Below, in pieces: positions 55,798 through 64,000 of a DNA stretch of 64,000 nt. Made by a program: the position numbers and the translations under genes. The notes beneath the pieces were generated by a model. It was not told the origin of the DNA and did no database searches. It saw only the letters and a program-made list of their open reading frames with translations. Each line of letters starts with the position of its first letter. Position 1 is the first letter of the stretch. The stretch comes from Silene latifolia (taxonomy: Eukaryota; Streptophyta; Magnoliopsida; Caryophyllales; Caryophyllaceae), in contig NC_133529.1 in NCBI RefSeq assembly GCF_048544455.1, positions 57,448,271-57,512,270 of the forward strand, given 5' to 3'.

Positions 55798-56238
55798 TGT
55801 AGATACCCAATATCTGCTGAGACTCCAACAAACACCCGATGATTATCGGACTGCAACATGCTTTGGAATCGTGGCGTTTGATCAACAGTTTGTGTACAAC
55901 TTTACGTCGGAAAACTTAAAATTATTTCGAAAATAAAACATTTCAAAACTTTTCAAAAGTACTTGAGTGTTTAATGCATGACGACGGGGTCGCAATGACA
56001 GTAACTAGAGTCAAAACCGACACTGGACCAAAAACCGACTCAAAATTCAAATCCTGACTCCAACAACGAGTCAAACCGAGTCAAACACAAAAAACAAACC
56101 ATTCAAATGCTTCTATGTTAAGATTTCCCGGAATCTTACATAGTCAAGTACCAAACATGTTCATCCAAATCCTAGGATAGAACAAATCATGATTGCACTT
56201 GTGTGAAAGCGACAAGACACCTCGAAGACGTGCGACGT

Positions 56239-56248
56239 GGCTCGCGCC
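56239..56248. promoter_or_regulatory. GGCTCGCGCC dyad upstream of LTR TATA
   Basis: GGCTCGCGCC, 58 bp before the TATA box at 56306. Related dyads: TAGGCTCGCGCCTA at 56774-56787 and AATAGGCTCGCGCCTATT at 57489-57506 (7-bp perfect arms, TCGC centre). Confidence 0.5.
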
Positions 56249-56305
56249 TCTTTGAGCAGCCCAGGTGGCCACGTCGCTCAAAACTCACACAACCACTCAT
56301 TTTCC

Positions 56306-56313
56306 TATAAATA
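56306..56313 (+). promoter_or_regulatory. TATA box of Tat/Ogre-like LTR
   Basis: TATAAATA in TTCCTATAAATACCCC, about 510 bp into the LTR. Confidence 0.65.
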
Positions 56314-58116
56314 CCCCACAAATGCAACTATTTGAGTGTTACGCGAGCGTCCGCCCCCTCTTTTCTCCCTTAAAATTCTCGACTCGACTTCCTAAGTCAC
56401 AATCCGACACATTTCTACGACCTACCGATCGTAAACACAAGCCTTACACATTGTTTGGTACAGTCATCGTGCATTAAATCACTTGACGGACCATCTCGAC
56501 CACTACACCAACACTAAAATTAACAAACACTCTTTTTACTTATCAAAACGGTTTTAAACTGAGTTTTTCCGACCAAACGAGTTGATACACTTACGTCGGT
56601 TTCTCGTTATAAGCCAAACATGTAAGTATGAGGGTGTAAAAATATTCTTTTATCATGTTTTTATATGTTTCATGACTATAGCATGCTAAATCTTGTATAA
56701 CATGGTCCAAAACATGGGAAGAATGAGCCAAAAACGGACTTTTGGTTGAGGCAGAGGCTACTTACGTAGCAGATAGGCTCGCGCCTAAAGGACCCTGCCC
56801 AGACTTAAGTCCAAACCGTGTATGGTCTCTTCATCTCCCTTATTTTCATTTTCATATTTGTAGTCAATTTTTACCATTTCAAGTATTTTCAAGTCATTTT
56901 TACAAGTCTTTAACCATAAAACATTTTTCACCCTTGGTTCTCAATACCATGACGGTTTAATCCGTGTTTCGGTGATAATATTTGGTTAATTACATTTAAA
57001 AGGTATTTTAAAGCCTTTTATTTCATTTATTTACATTTTGAAGGGTATTTCAAAGCCTTTCATCATTTCTTTACAATTATCGAAATAAGTGTATTAGTCA
57101 CCAACACAAAGTCTTCCTTGGTTCCATATACCATGTCGGATTTTAACCCGAGTACGATGGTGAATATTGACTAATTATATTCAAATGAACTTAATACAAT
57201 TAGTTCATAATCATTTTCAAAACTATTCATGTGTAGCTTGCAAAATGAAACCCGACATCGAATATTGTCAACACAATGACGATTATTCAAGTCCCGTTCT
57301 TTAAATCAACACAAAAGCGGCCAAAACGGCCTTTTCAAAACAAAACGATTTCAAATACCCATTTTTCAACACGTTTTATAAAAGTTTTTCAATGGTCAGA
57401 ACACGTCTTCCATCGTTGACTGACCCGCGCCTAAACAGGCCACTCCTTTTTCTATTTTTCAAACCAGGGGAGACACTCTTGCATCGCCAATAGGCTCGCG
57501 CCTATTCTGTCTACCTGATGCAGGGTCTGTTTCCTTTTCAGTACTAGTCTAGGAGGATCCCGACTTCAGTTAACCCGGATACAGGACGGATCAGACGATT
57601 AGTTTGCTCATTCAAACACCGTATTTACAAAACGTCTTACTAAGGCAAATGGATCATGTTATGCACCGTAAACCTAATTTGGTAAATGGGTGTTTAATTT
57701 CCGTCTTGCATGCAAATCTACCATAAATCCAACTCGACATCTTATACTTGATACTTGGATTAAATCAACCGACGTAGAAAGCTCTCACATGTTAGGTTTA
57801 AACTATTGGATGCGCATTCATGCATTTAAACCGTTTTATCAACTTTTGCATTCAACCAACCAAGATCGGTCAGTAGAGGCCGCTACCGCGGGCGGGATTA
57901 GATGTCTGATTAAAGGGATTCCCAATACGTACCTTCACCTCTTACTCAAAAACTTTTGATAGTGGACGACCTTATCCAGGGCGTACGAGGGTCATTCTAG
58001 AGATAGGATGCTAAAGAGGGACGATTCCTTATCTTTAGTACCTATGTCAAACACTTCTTTGTGCTTCATTTGACCGAGGTATAAAGTGGATTCGAACGGG
58101 TTCCAAGCATCCCACA

Positions 58117-58290
58117 AATGCGTGGTGGCAACTCCGAACATCTCTAATCATTTCGGGACCCTTGCCGAGACGAAACTGACCGATCTGAAACGATCCTGTC
58201 GACATCATTTTTACGCCGCCGAGCGTGTCTTTCAAAAGACCGTTGTATGTCCACAGATCGGCTGGGCGTGCAGGTGGGCCATATCCACAG
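58117..58290 (+). other. Primer-site region and start of Tat/Ogre-like internal sequence
   Basis: TGGTGGCAACTCCGAACA at 58123-58140 resembles the primer site used by Tat/Ogre elements (TGGCGACTCC type). Only about 170 bp of internal sequence remains before the copia LTR fragment. Confidence 0.45.
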
Positions 58291-58559
58291 TAAGAAGTGT
58301 AAAAAAACATAGAATGAATGAATAGGAAAAATAAGAACAATTCTTATTGTAGGAAGGAGGGGGGAAACCGGTGGCTAAGAGAGGGGAGAGGAGAGTTAAT
58401 GCATGCTCATGCCTTTTTAGAATTGTTCTTACCTAAATAAGCTAGGGTGTCGATTAGGCTAGAATGTTTAATCATTATGTTTCCCACTAAATAAAACAAT
58501 TCAACCAAATCACCCATTTCCTCTCATAAAACCGGTAGCCCCATGCAATATGGAGTCCA

Positions 58560-59843
58560 TTTTTTTTTTTTGCAAAAGATTATCATTTCATTTCCATAAA
58601 GAAAAGAAATTACAAGTTTTTTGCAGAAATATCACACTAACAAACAGCTTAAGCCTAAGACCCAAGCAAACCATGCTCTAACAATGAGCACAAACAATGA
58701 GCAAACTAAGAACAAAGCCTATCAACAAAAGTAGAAAATCGAGGATTCATATACAATCTCACTGCAACAATGTACTTAACTCTAGTGACCACTGTCTGAA
58801 CAGTACACTCCTGATGCTTGAATATTCGCCCATTCCTCTCCATCCAAATACCATAAATGGCTGCAGCAAGAGTCGTTCTAAACCAAGATGCAGCCCAACC
58901 AACCTGGGAACTAGAAGCATAACTCCATTTCATATTCTCAATCAAATCAGAGTTTCTGACGGACAAATGCTGCCACTGTTGCAAAGCTGTCCAGGCTGCC
59001 AGAGAAAAGGAGCATCTGAAAAACAAATGCTGGTGAGTTTCCAAATCTTGCTTACAAAGACTGCATCTATTGACAAGTTGGAAGCCCCTAAGTTGCAAGT
59101 TATCCACTGTTGCCAACTTTCCTTGAGCAGCAAGAATGGATGTAACTCTATGGCTAGGGACTATGCTCTGATGAAAAAAGACTGAATACCAATCCTCCTG
59201 ATGTGGTGCTTCAAGCAAATACTCATAAATTTGGCTTGTAAGAAGTTTACCACCTTTAACCCAAGAGTCAAGCAGACCTTTGGCTACCTGGCTAGAACGT
59301 GCTTTAGTAAGAAAGACATCCCTACCAGCCAAAATACCCTTGAAGCTAGAAGAAAACTGGTCTTTGGAGGTAAGGGACCAGATTGAATTAGTTTTCAAGA
59401 CAAACTCATTATGCCATTTTACCCACAGACTAGTAGGACCATTAGAGAACTTCCATATCCATTGAAGCAACAAGGCAATATTCCACGTTTGCACATTCTT
59501 GATGTTAAATCCACCTCTATTCCAAGGAGCACAAATATGAGTCCAGCTTTTAAACTGCATCTTTCTCTCCCCATCCTTAATGCCCCAGAAAAAATTCCTA
59601 CTTAAATGATTAATCTGCTGTAGCACAGTTTTAGGAAGCAGAACACTTGAACACCAAAAGTTCTCAAGACAAAAAATGACAGCATAAAGCAGTTGAGCCT
59701 TACCAGCATAAGTAAGAGACTTGACTGACCAATGCTGCAACTTAGTCTGAATCTTTATGATCAAAGAATCATACATACTCACAGAGTATCTAGAAGAACC
59801 TAGAGGCAAACCCAAATAACGAAAAGGAAAACTTCCTTAAGAA
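58560..59843 (-). mobile_element. 5'-truncated L1-type LINE
   Basis: On the minus strand the 3' end is a 12-A tail (plus-strand T-run 58560-58571). The 5' end is truncated inside RT near 59843, as is usual for incomplete target-primed insertion. No clear target duplication is visible. Confidence 0.8.
58706..59838 (-). pseudogene. LINE reverse transcriptase C-terminus and zf-RVT
   Basis: The frame opens right after the truncation point with FPFRYLGLPLGSSRYSV, the conserved sequence downstream of the LINE RT core, and stays open to the stop at 58706. It continues with WSVKSLTYAGKAQLL and FFWGIKDGERKMQFKSW. The zinc-binding zf-RVT region contains CSLCKQDLETHQHLFFRC near residue 255. The RT catalytic core and the endonuclease are missing. 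The C-terminus (TVVTRVKYIVAVRLYM) is typical of plant LINE ORF2. It can have no activity alone. Confidence 0.85.
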
Positions 59844-60479
59844 AAACCAGTAGTAGTCAGAATAGCTTAACTATCATTACATTTTATTTTTGTCAATTTG
59901 TCATTTTGTCATATAATGTGTGACATGTGACATATAACATGTTATTAATAATATTAATGCATATTTAACAATTAAATATCATTATATCTATTAATTTAAT
60001 TATATACAACAATTGACTAGTAATTCTCAATTATAAGTAAATAAAATAGTTCATGTTAATATAATCTACAACACATTGCAATTATAATTAACCATTCATT
60101 CTTAATTTAATTGTTTCATAAACAAAAAATTTAGTAATATATTATATTAATTACTAAAACGAATCTCATTTAATCGAATTACAATAAGATTCATATTCTT
60201 ACTCACATTCGTGAATTGTTCCATTTTAAGGAATTAATTAATTTGTATCAATATACAATTAATTAATTTTATCTATTAAGGCCATAGTCCTTTAGGTGTG
60301 ACTTTAAGAGATCAACTGATCACCACTGTATAAACGACACTAATGTCAAACACTAGTCAGCCAATCATTACCGATTAATGTTGACCAGTTGACTTATAAA
60401 ATGAATCATCCCTTTACGTATTCTTATTATGAGTTTCAATAATGTGATCGCACTATTGTTGAGGACACATACTTCAACA

Positions 60480-60661
60480 TTTACAACATAATAGTAAAAC
60501 AGGTAATGGAGGTCTTCACTCTTCCATTCTACCATTGCCTTTTCCTTCGGGGTACATCTTCCCCGTACTCTTCTTGCTAGCTCGCCTAGCATGGACTTCC
60601 TCTTCGGAATGGATCCTCAACGGATCTACAACGGCAACGGCATCCGGTCTCTTGCAAGACC
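60480..60661. other. Short spacer 3' of the DUF7745-like ORF
   Basis: On the minus strand this follows the ORF stop. No ORF, repeat or terminator is recognised. It ends at the start of the minus copia LTR. Confidence 0.4.
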
Positions 60662-61942
60662 TCATACTCGGCCCAAGCCGAGCCCATACACGGCCACTAT
60701 TTCTTTGGGACCCAAGCTCCTCCTCTTCGGCGGCTTCACTACGTCCGGGTTAACGTCATCGGCAAAGTCGTCATAGAAGTTACGGTTGGCCTTGCCAACA
60801 TCCCTATACTTCAAGTCGACAACTTCGTCTTTGCGGAACTTGGACCTTTCTACCAAGGTTTGAGCTCTTGACCACTTGACATAAGTGGGAGTCACCCATG
60901 TCGTGGAAGCGGGGTTTGGTACCTCCGAAGTCGGCCGAGTGGCCCACCACCTCTCGAAAATATCCACAAGCTCGGAGTTTCGGAAAACACACTCTTGGAC
61001 GAGAGTATCTTGAACGGGCACCATTTATTGGCGGCCCATTTGCCTCATAAGCCTTTCGGGATAAATGAAGGAAGCAACCTTCAAGCCCACCACCATCAAA
61101 GAACAAGAACAAGTGACCAAGGCGGGAAACCTCGTGAACGACCGCAAGTGCCACCATGGCACCACCCAACGAATATGAGGACCACCATCCTCCACCAATT
61201 TCGAGGTCCAACAGGCCTCGAGGGACGCAAAGCTATCCGAATACAACTTCTTCCTCATAGTAAGGTGACGGAAGGAGTAAGAAGAAGAATCGACCAGAGG
61301 CTCTACATTCCTTAGCATCTCCATGAGCCACACTTGGAGGATCCTTGGAGATCCAAACGAAGGAGCTTCTCCGCAAGAGCCCTTCTTGTCCAAAGCTTGG
61401 ATGATCTCGCCAAGCACCAACCACAATGGATGCCACCCGTGCTCCATTTTCTCAACCAGATGAACAAGGGTCATGCTACCATACCATCTTGTCCCCTCAT
61501 TCTTCAAGGCATCGGAAAGAAGGTACGCATGCACTAGGTAAAAGGCAAGAGCCCTTCTCCTAGCCACCTACGAGACATTCACATCCAACCGATTTGAGAA
61601 GATGTTGATAAGAGCCAACATGTCAACACCTTGGGGAGCAAGGAGAAATTTCACTTGGCTCATCGACAAGCCTAACATTAAACGAAACTTCTCTTTGTAA
61701 CACAACCGAGTCGGAGGAAGAACCGTAGTACAACCCGGCCACCCTCCAATGGCGCCCACTTCATCGGCAAGAGGGCAAATTTCACCTTTCGAGAAAATGA
61801 AAACATGATGTTTCGAATCCCAAAACCGATAGCATGCTTCAAGGAACGAGGATTGCACCTTGACTTGACGAAGCATCAACAATTGACAAACTCCCATTAC
61901 AACGAGTTGATACTTCTCGGGTGGTGACAAATCCGACACCAA
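60662..61942 (-). pseudogene. DUF7745/plant-mobile-domain-like ORF, two stops
   Basis: One minus-strand frame of 427 codons with in-frame stops TAG at 61568-61570 and TAA at 61025-61027. The first third has LEACYRFWDSKHHVFIF and GEICPLADEVGAIGGWPGC, the pattern of plant retroelement-linked DUF7745 or plant mobile domain proteins. The middle part has RALAFYLVHAYLLSDALKNE and SPRILQVWLMEMLRN. The end is basic and charged (ERSKFRKDEVVDLKYRD). Such ORFs occur in Tat/Ogre elements and also as host MAIN/MAIL-like genes; here the surrounding blocks resemble the Tat-like LTR, so a retroelement origin is more likely. A TATA box lies about 115 bp upstream at 62059. Molecular function is not established. 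Confidence 0.55.
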
Positions 61943-62058
61943 TGTCGCAACCTATTTTTGAAAGTATCCATGAATTATTTTTGTGGAAGAAGAAGAAATG
62001 TTTTCGTAGAGATGTTTTTCGTGTTTCGGATGATGAAACAATGATGCACAAATGTCCC

Positions 62059-62066
62059 TATTTATA
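62059..62066 (-). promoter_or_regulatory. TATA box before DUF7745-like ORF
   Basis: TATAAATA followed by GGGAC on the minus strand. A GGCTCACGCC dyad lies just upstream at 62124-62133. Confidence 0.5.
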
Positions 62067-62185
62067 CAAAACAATCAGCGTCTTTTTTCCGAAAAAAGGG
62101 GAAGCTCCCTTGCATCGCCCCGGGGCTCACGCCTCTTTGGGCTGATTCTCAGGAACCACACCATGATTTGTCCCTATCAAGTTGT

Positions 62186-63463
62186 TGTTGGAGTATGTGT
62201 CCTCGACAATAATGTGATCACGTGTTTAAACTTCATATTAAGAATACATGAGGGAAAGTAATATTTCATTGTCAACATATCCACATTAATCGGTAATGAT
62301 TGGCTGGCTAGAGTTTGACATTACTGTCGTATGATGGTGGTGATCAGTTGATCCCTTAAGGTCATACCTCTAGGGAAACATTCTTAATTGATTAATTAAT
62401 TAATTGTATGCTGATACAAGTTAAATAATTCCTTAAAATTGACAAATGATTTTGTGAGTAAAATTACGTCTCTTATTGTAATTCGATTAAATAAGATTCG
62501 GTCTAAGTAATTTAAATTGTTTTTATTACTTAGGTTTAGTTATTGTTTATGAAGCAACTAAAATAAGAATGAATGGTTTATAATAAATACAAGTTGTTGA
62601 AATTTATAATTTTATGACCCATTTTAAGTAATTTTAATTGTGAATTACTAGTTAATTTTTTGTATGTGGTTTATTTTGTTTATATAATGATTTTTAATAA
62701 GTTAAAAATGCATTATTAAAACAACATGTCTAGTAACATGTCCAATATGTCACATTACACAAATTGGACAATTGACAAACTTAAAATGGACCCTCTCAAC
62801 CTTGAGTGTGCCGTGTAAATGGTAGTGTAGGGAATAAATTGTGTTTTGTTCTTTTAATTAGTGGAGGGCATAATGATGACCTACTAATCATAGGTTTGCA
62901 TGCCTAGTCTCTTGAGAAGAGAAAATAGAAAAAGCATTGAGCACTCTTCCCTCTACCCATCCGGCCACCCCATGCAAAAAGAGGAGATTTTTTCATCTTC
63001 TCATTATTATTCATTCTTATAAATTATATTGATAATTTTTATTATTCTCTCTAGTTTTTGTAGTTGAAAACTTAAGGAGGAAAAACTCACAAAATCTCAA
63101 ATAATATTATATCATTACTAGAAGTAGTAACCAAATAATATTAAGTCTTTTATTGGATTCTTATACTAATTCTAGTACAAAATTAGTATAGGATTTAAGA
63201 GTGATTTCCTTGGCACAATCCTTAAGGAGTAGATCCCATCATTGGATCTAGGGTTTTCTTGGGCACTTGGATTTTTCTTAAAGAAGACTAACTTGGTGAG
63301 AGACCAATTAGTATAAACTATTTCGGCCCTCAATGTAAGATTAATCGATTTTTTCTTACTTTGTATCATTATGTTATGCATGCATAAGATCTAGATTAGT
63401 TTATGACTAAACTAAAATATATAGTTATTAGAAGTGTCTAATAATAGGTTAATGAATCTTACA
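62186..63463 (+). mobile_element. Copia 5' LTR of an element running off the window
   Basis: Starts TGTTGGAGTATGTGTCC and ends AATGAATCTTACA, followed at once by a primer site. It is related to but diverged from the LTR at 21406. The left flank is GTTGT (62181-62185). Length 1278 bp. Confidence 0.85.
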
Positions 63464-63464
63464 A

Positions 63465-63477
63465 TTGGTATCAGAGC
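63465..63477 (+). other. Primer-binding site, initiator tRNA-Met
   Basis: TTGGTATCAGAGC, the standard copia primer site, one base after the LTR. Confidence 0.9.
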
Positions 63478-64000
63478 AATGGTTGTTGCATGCATAATCG
63501 GTTATTGTTTTTCCGAGTTAAAATGTTAACACATAAAACAAGAAATTTGTGATATATGATGATATAGGGCACGGAATTTTTGCATGTTAACCATTCTGGT
63601 CCTAAATTGATTTTGGGTCATTTTTGATGATTTATGGTATTTTATTGCTCCTTAATATGATTTTAGTAATTTTATTGCTTTTTATTGAATAAAATGTCAC
63701 TTCAATTACTAAAATTAGTTAGACTATGATTCTGAACTTGAAATTTTTACACGACTTCACATGCATTTTTTACACATTATATGTAAAATGTCGTATAAAA
63801 TGGTTTTATATTGCATGCTTTATAATTTTTACATGATAAAAATTGATTAAATAGAGGTATTTTGGTTAAAAATAGTTAGACTTCGTCTCTGCCCATAAAA
63901 TTTTAATATATTGTCAGATGCAATATTTACACACTATGCAATTTTTTAGATGAAATGGTTTCATTTTGCATGATTTATGATTTTTAGATGTAAAAATCAC
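63478..64000 (+). other. Start of copia 5' leader
   Basis: AT-rich and non-coding. GTTGCATGCATAATCGGTTA resembles the leader start of the element at 21406 (GTTTGCATGCAAATCGGTTA), supporting a shared lineage. No ORF before the window ends. Confidence 0.75.

Larger units (their letters stand above)
55798..58116 (+). mobile_element. Tat/Ogre-like LTR
   Basis: Starts TGTAGATACCCA after a purine tract; the end is placed at ...CATCCCACA, before TGGTGGCAACTCCGAACA. TATA at 56306. Three dyads with GGCTCGCGCC cores lie at 56239, 56774 and 57489. The right end is uncertain by some bases. Confidence 0.6.
58291..60479 (-). mobile_element. Copia LTR fragment (minus), split by a LINE
   Basis: On the minus strand it starts TGTTGAAGTATGTGTCC at 60479 and resembles the LTRs at 21406 and 62186. 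Similarity runs to about 59843, is interrupted by the LINE, and resumes at 58559 (TTTAGTGGGAAACATAATGA) down to about 58300, where the LTR is truncated before its CA end. Confidence 0.7.

Noticed and set aside
58540..59860. Target-site duplication for the LINE
   Set aside because: AAAACCGGTAG before the A-tail and AAAACCAGTAG after the 5' end are similar but not adjacent to the insertion ends, so not convincing.
60995..61537. Plus-strand open frames opposite the DUF7745-like ORF
   Set aside because: The minus frame carries the recognisable motifs; the plus frames are shadows.

Overview
This window is repeat-dense plant nuclear DNA. It is AT-rich and consists almost entirely of nested LTR retrotransposons, with no gene I can defend as an ordinary host gene. 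The families (SIRE-type and other Ty1/copia, Athila-type Ty3/gypsy with a tRNA-Asp primer site, a Tat/Ogre-like 3' end, an L1-type LINE) point to a dicot. Something in or near Caryophyllales is possible, but the sequence does not prove it.

Layout. 1-5400: 3' end of a SIRE-type copia element (RT/RNase H, env-like ORF, polypurine tracts, LTR). 5402-5828: fragment of another LTR. 5855-46968: one minus-strand Athila element (host Athila; 5' LTR 45188-46968, 3' LTR 5855-7550) expanded to 41 kb by insertions and duplications. A plus-strand Athila (12259-32162, TSD GGGAA) sits in its integrase region. That Athila is itself split by a gag-only copia element (21406-30208, TSD CTTAA). A related solo LTR (39479-41210, TSD ACCCG) splits the host RT. 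A 5157-bp tandem duplication (30604-35760 / 35761-40917) and a 2864-bp duplication made by LTR-LTR crossing over (41211-44074 / 44075 onward) complete the stack. 46969-53040: inverted copies of a short Athila-like family (called T here) marked by TCGATCGA palindromes. 53040-58290: hypervariable 3' region with two tandem-repeat arrays, then a Tat/Ogre-like LTR. 58290-60479: minus-strand copia LTR fragment split by a LINE. 60662-61942: broken DUF7745/plant-mobile-domain-like ORF. 62186-64000: 5' LTR and leader of another copia element.

How the parts relate. The plus-strand Athila keeps gag-protease and an env-like ORF but has no RT/RNase H/integrase. The host Athila keeps RT/RNase H/integrase and an env-like ORF but has lost gag-protease, and its pol ATG sits where the gag ATG should be. 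They are complementary halves of one family with the same LTR and primer site.

The most unusual signal is a set of short CpG-containing palindromes set at strict spacing just upstream of TATA boxes. In Athila LTRs, 14-mers built from AATCCG/AAGACG half-sites alternate at 20-21 and 23-25 bp. A similar array plus TATA also precedes the internal env-like ORF. In the T family, TCGATCGA palindromes alternate at about 21-22 and 29-30 bp. The Tat-like LTR and the DUF7745 ORF carry GGCTCRCGCC dyads about 55-65 bp from TATA boxes. I read these as promoter modules of unknown binding factor; that function is inference.
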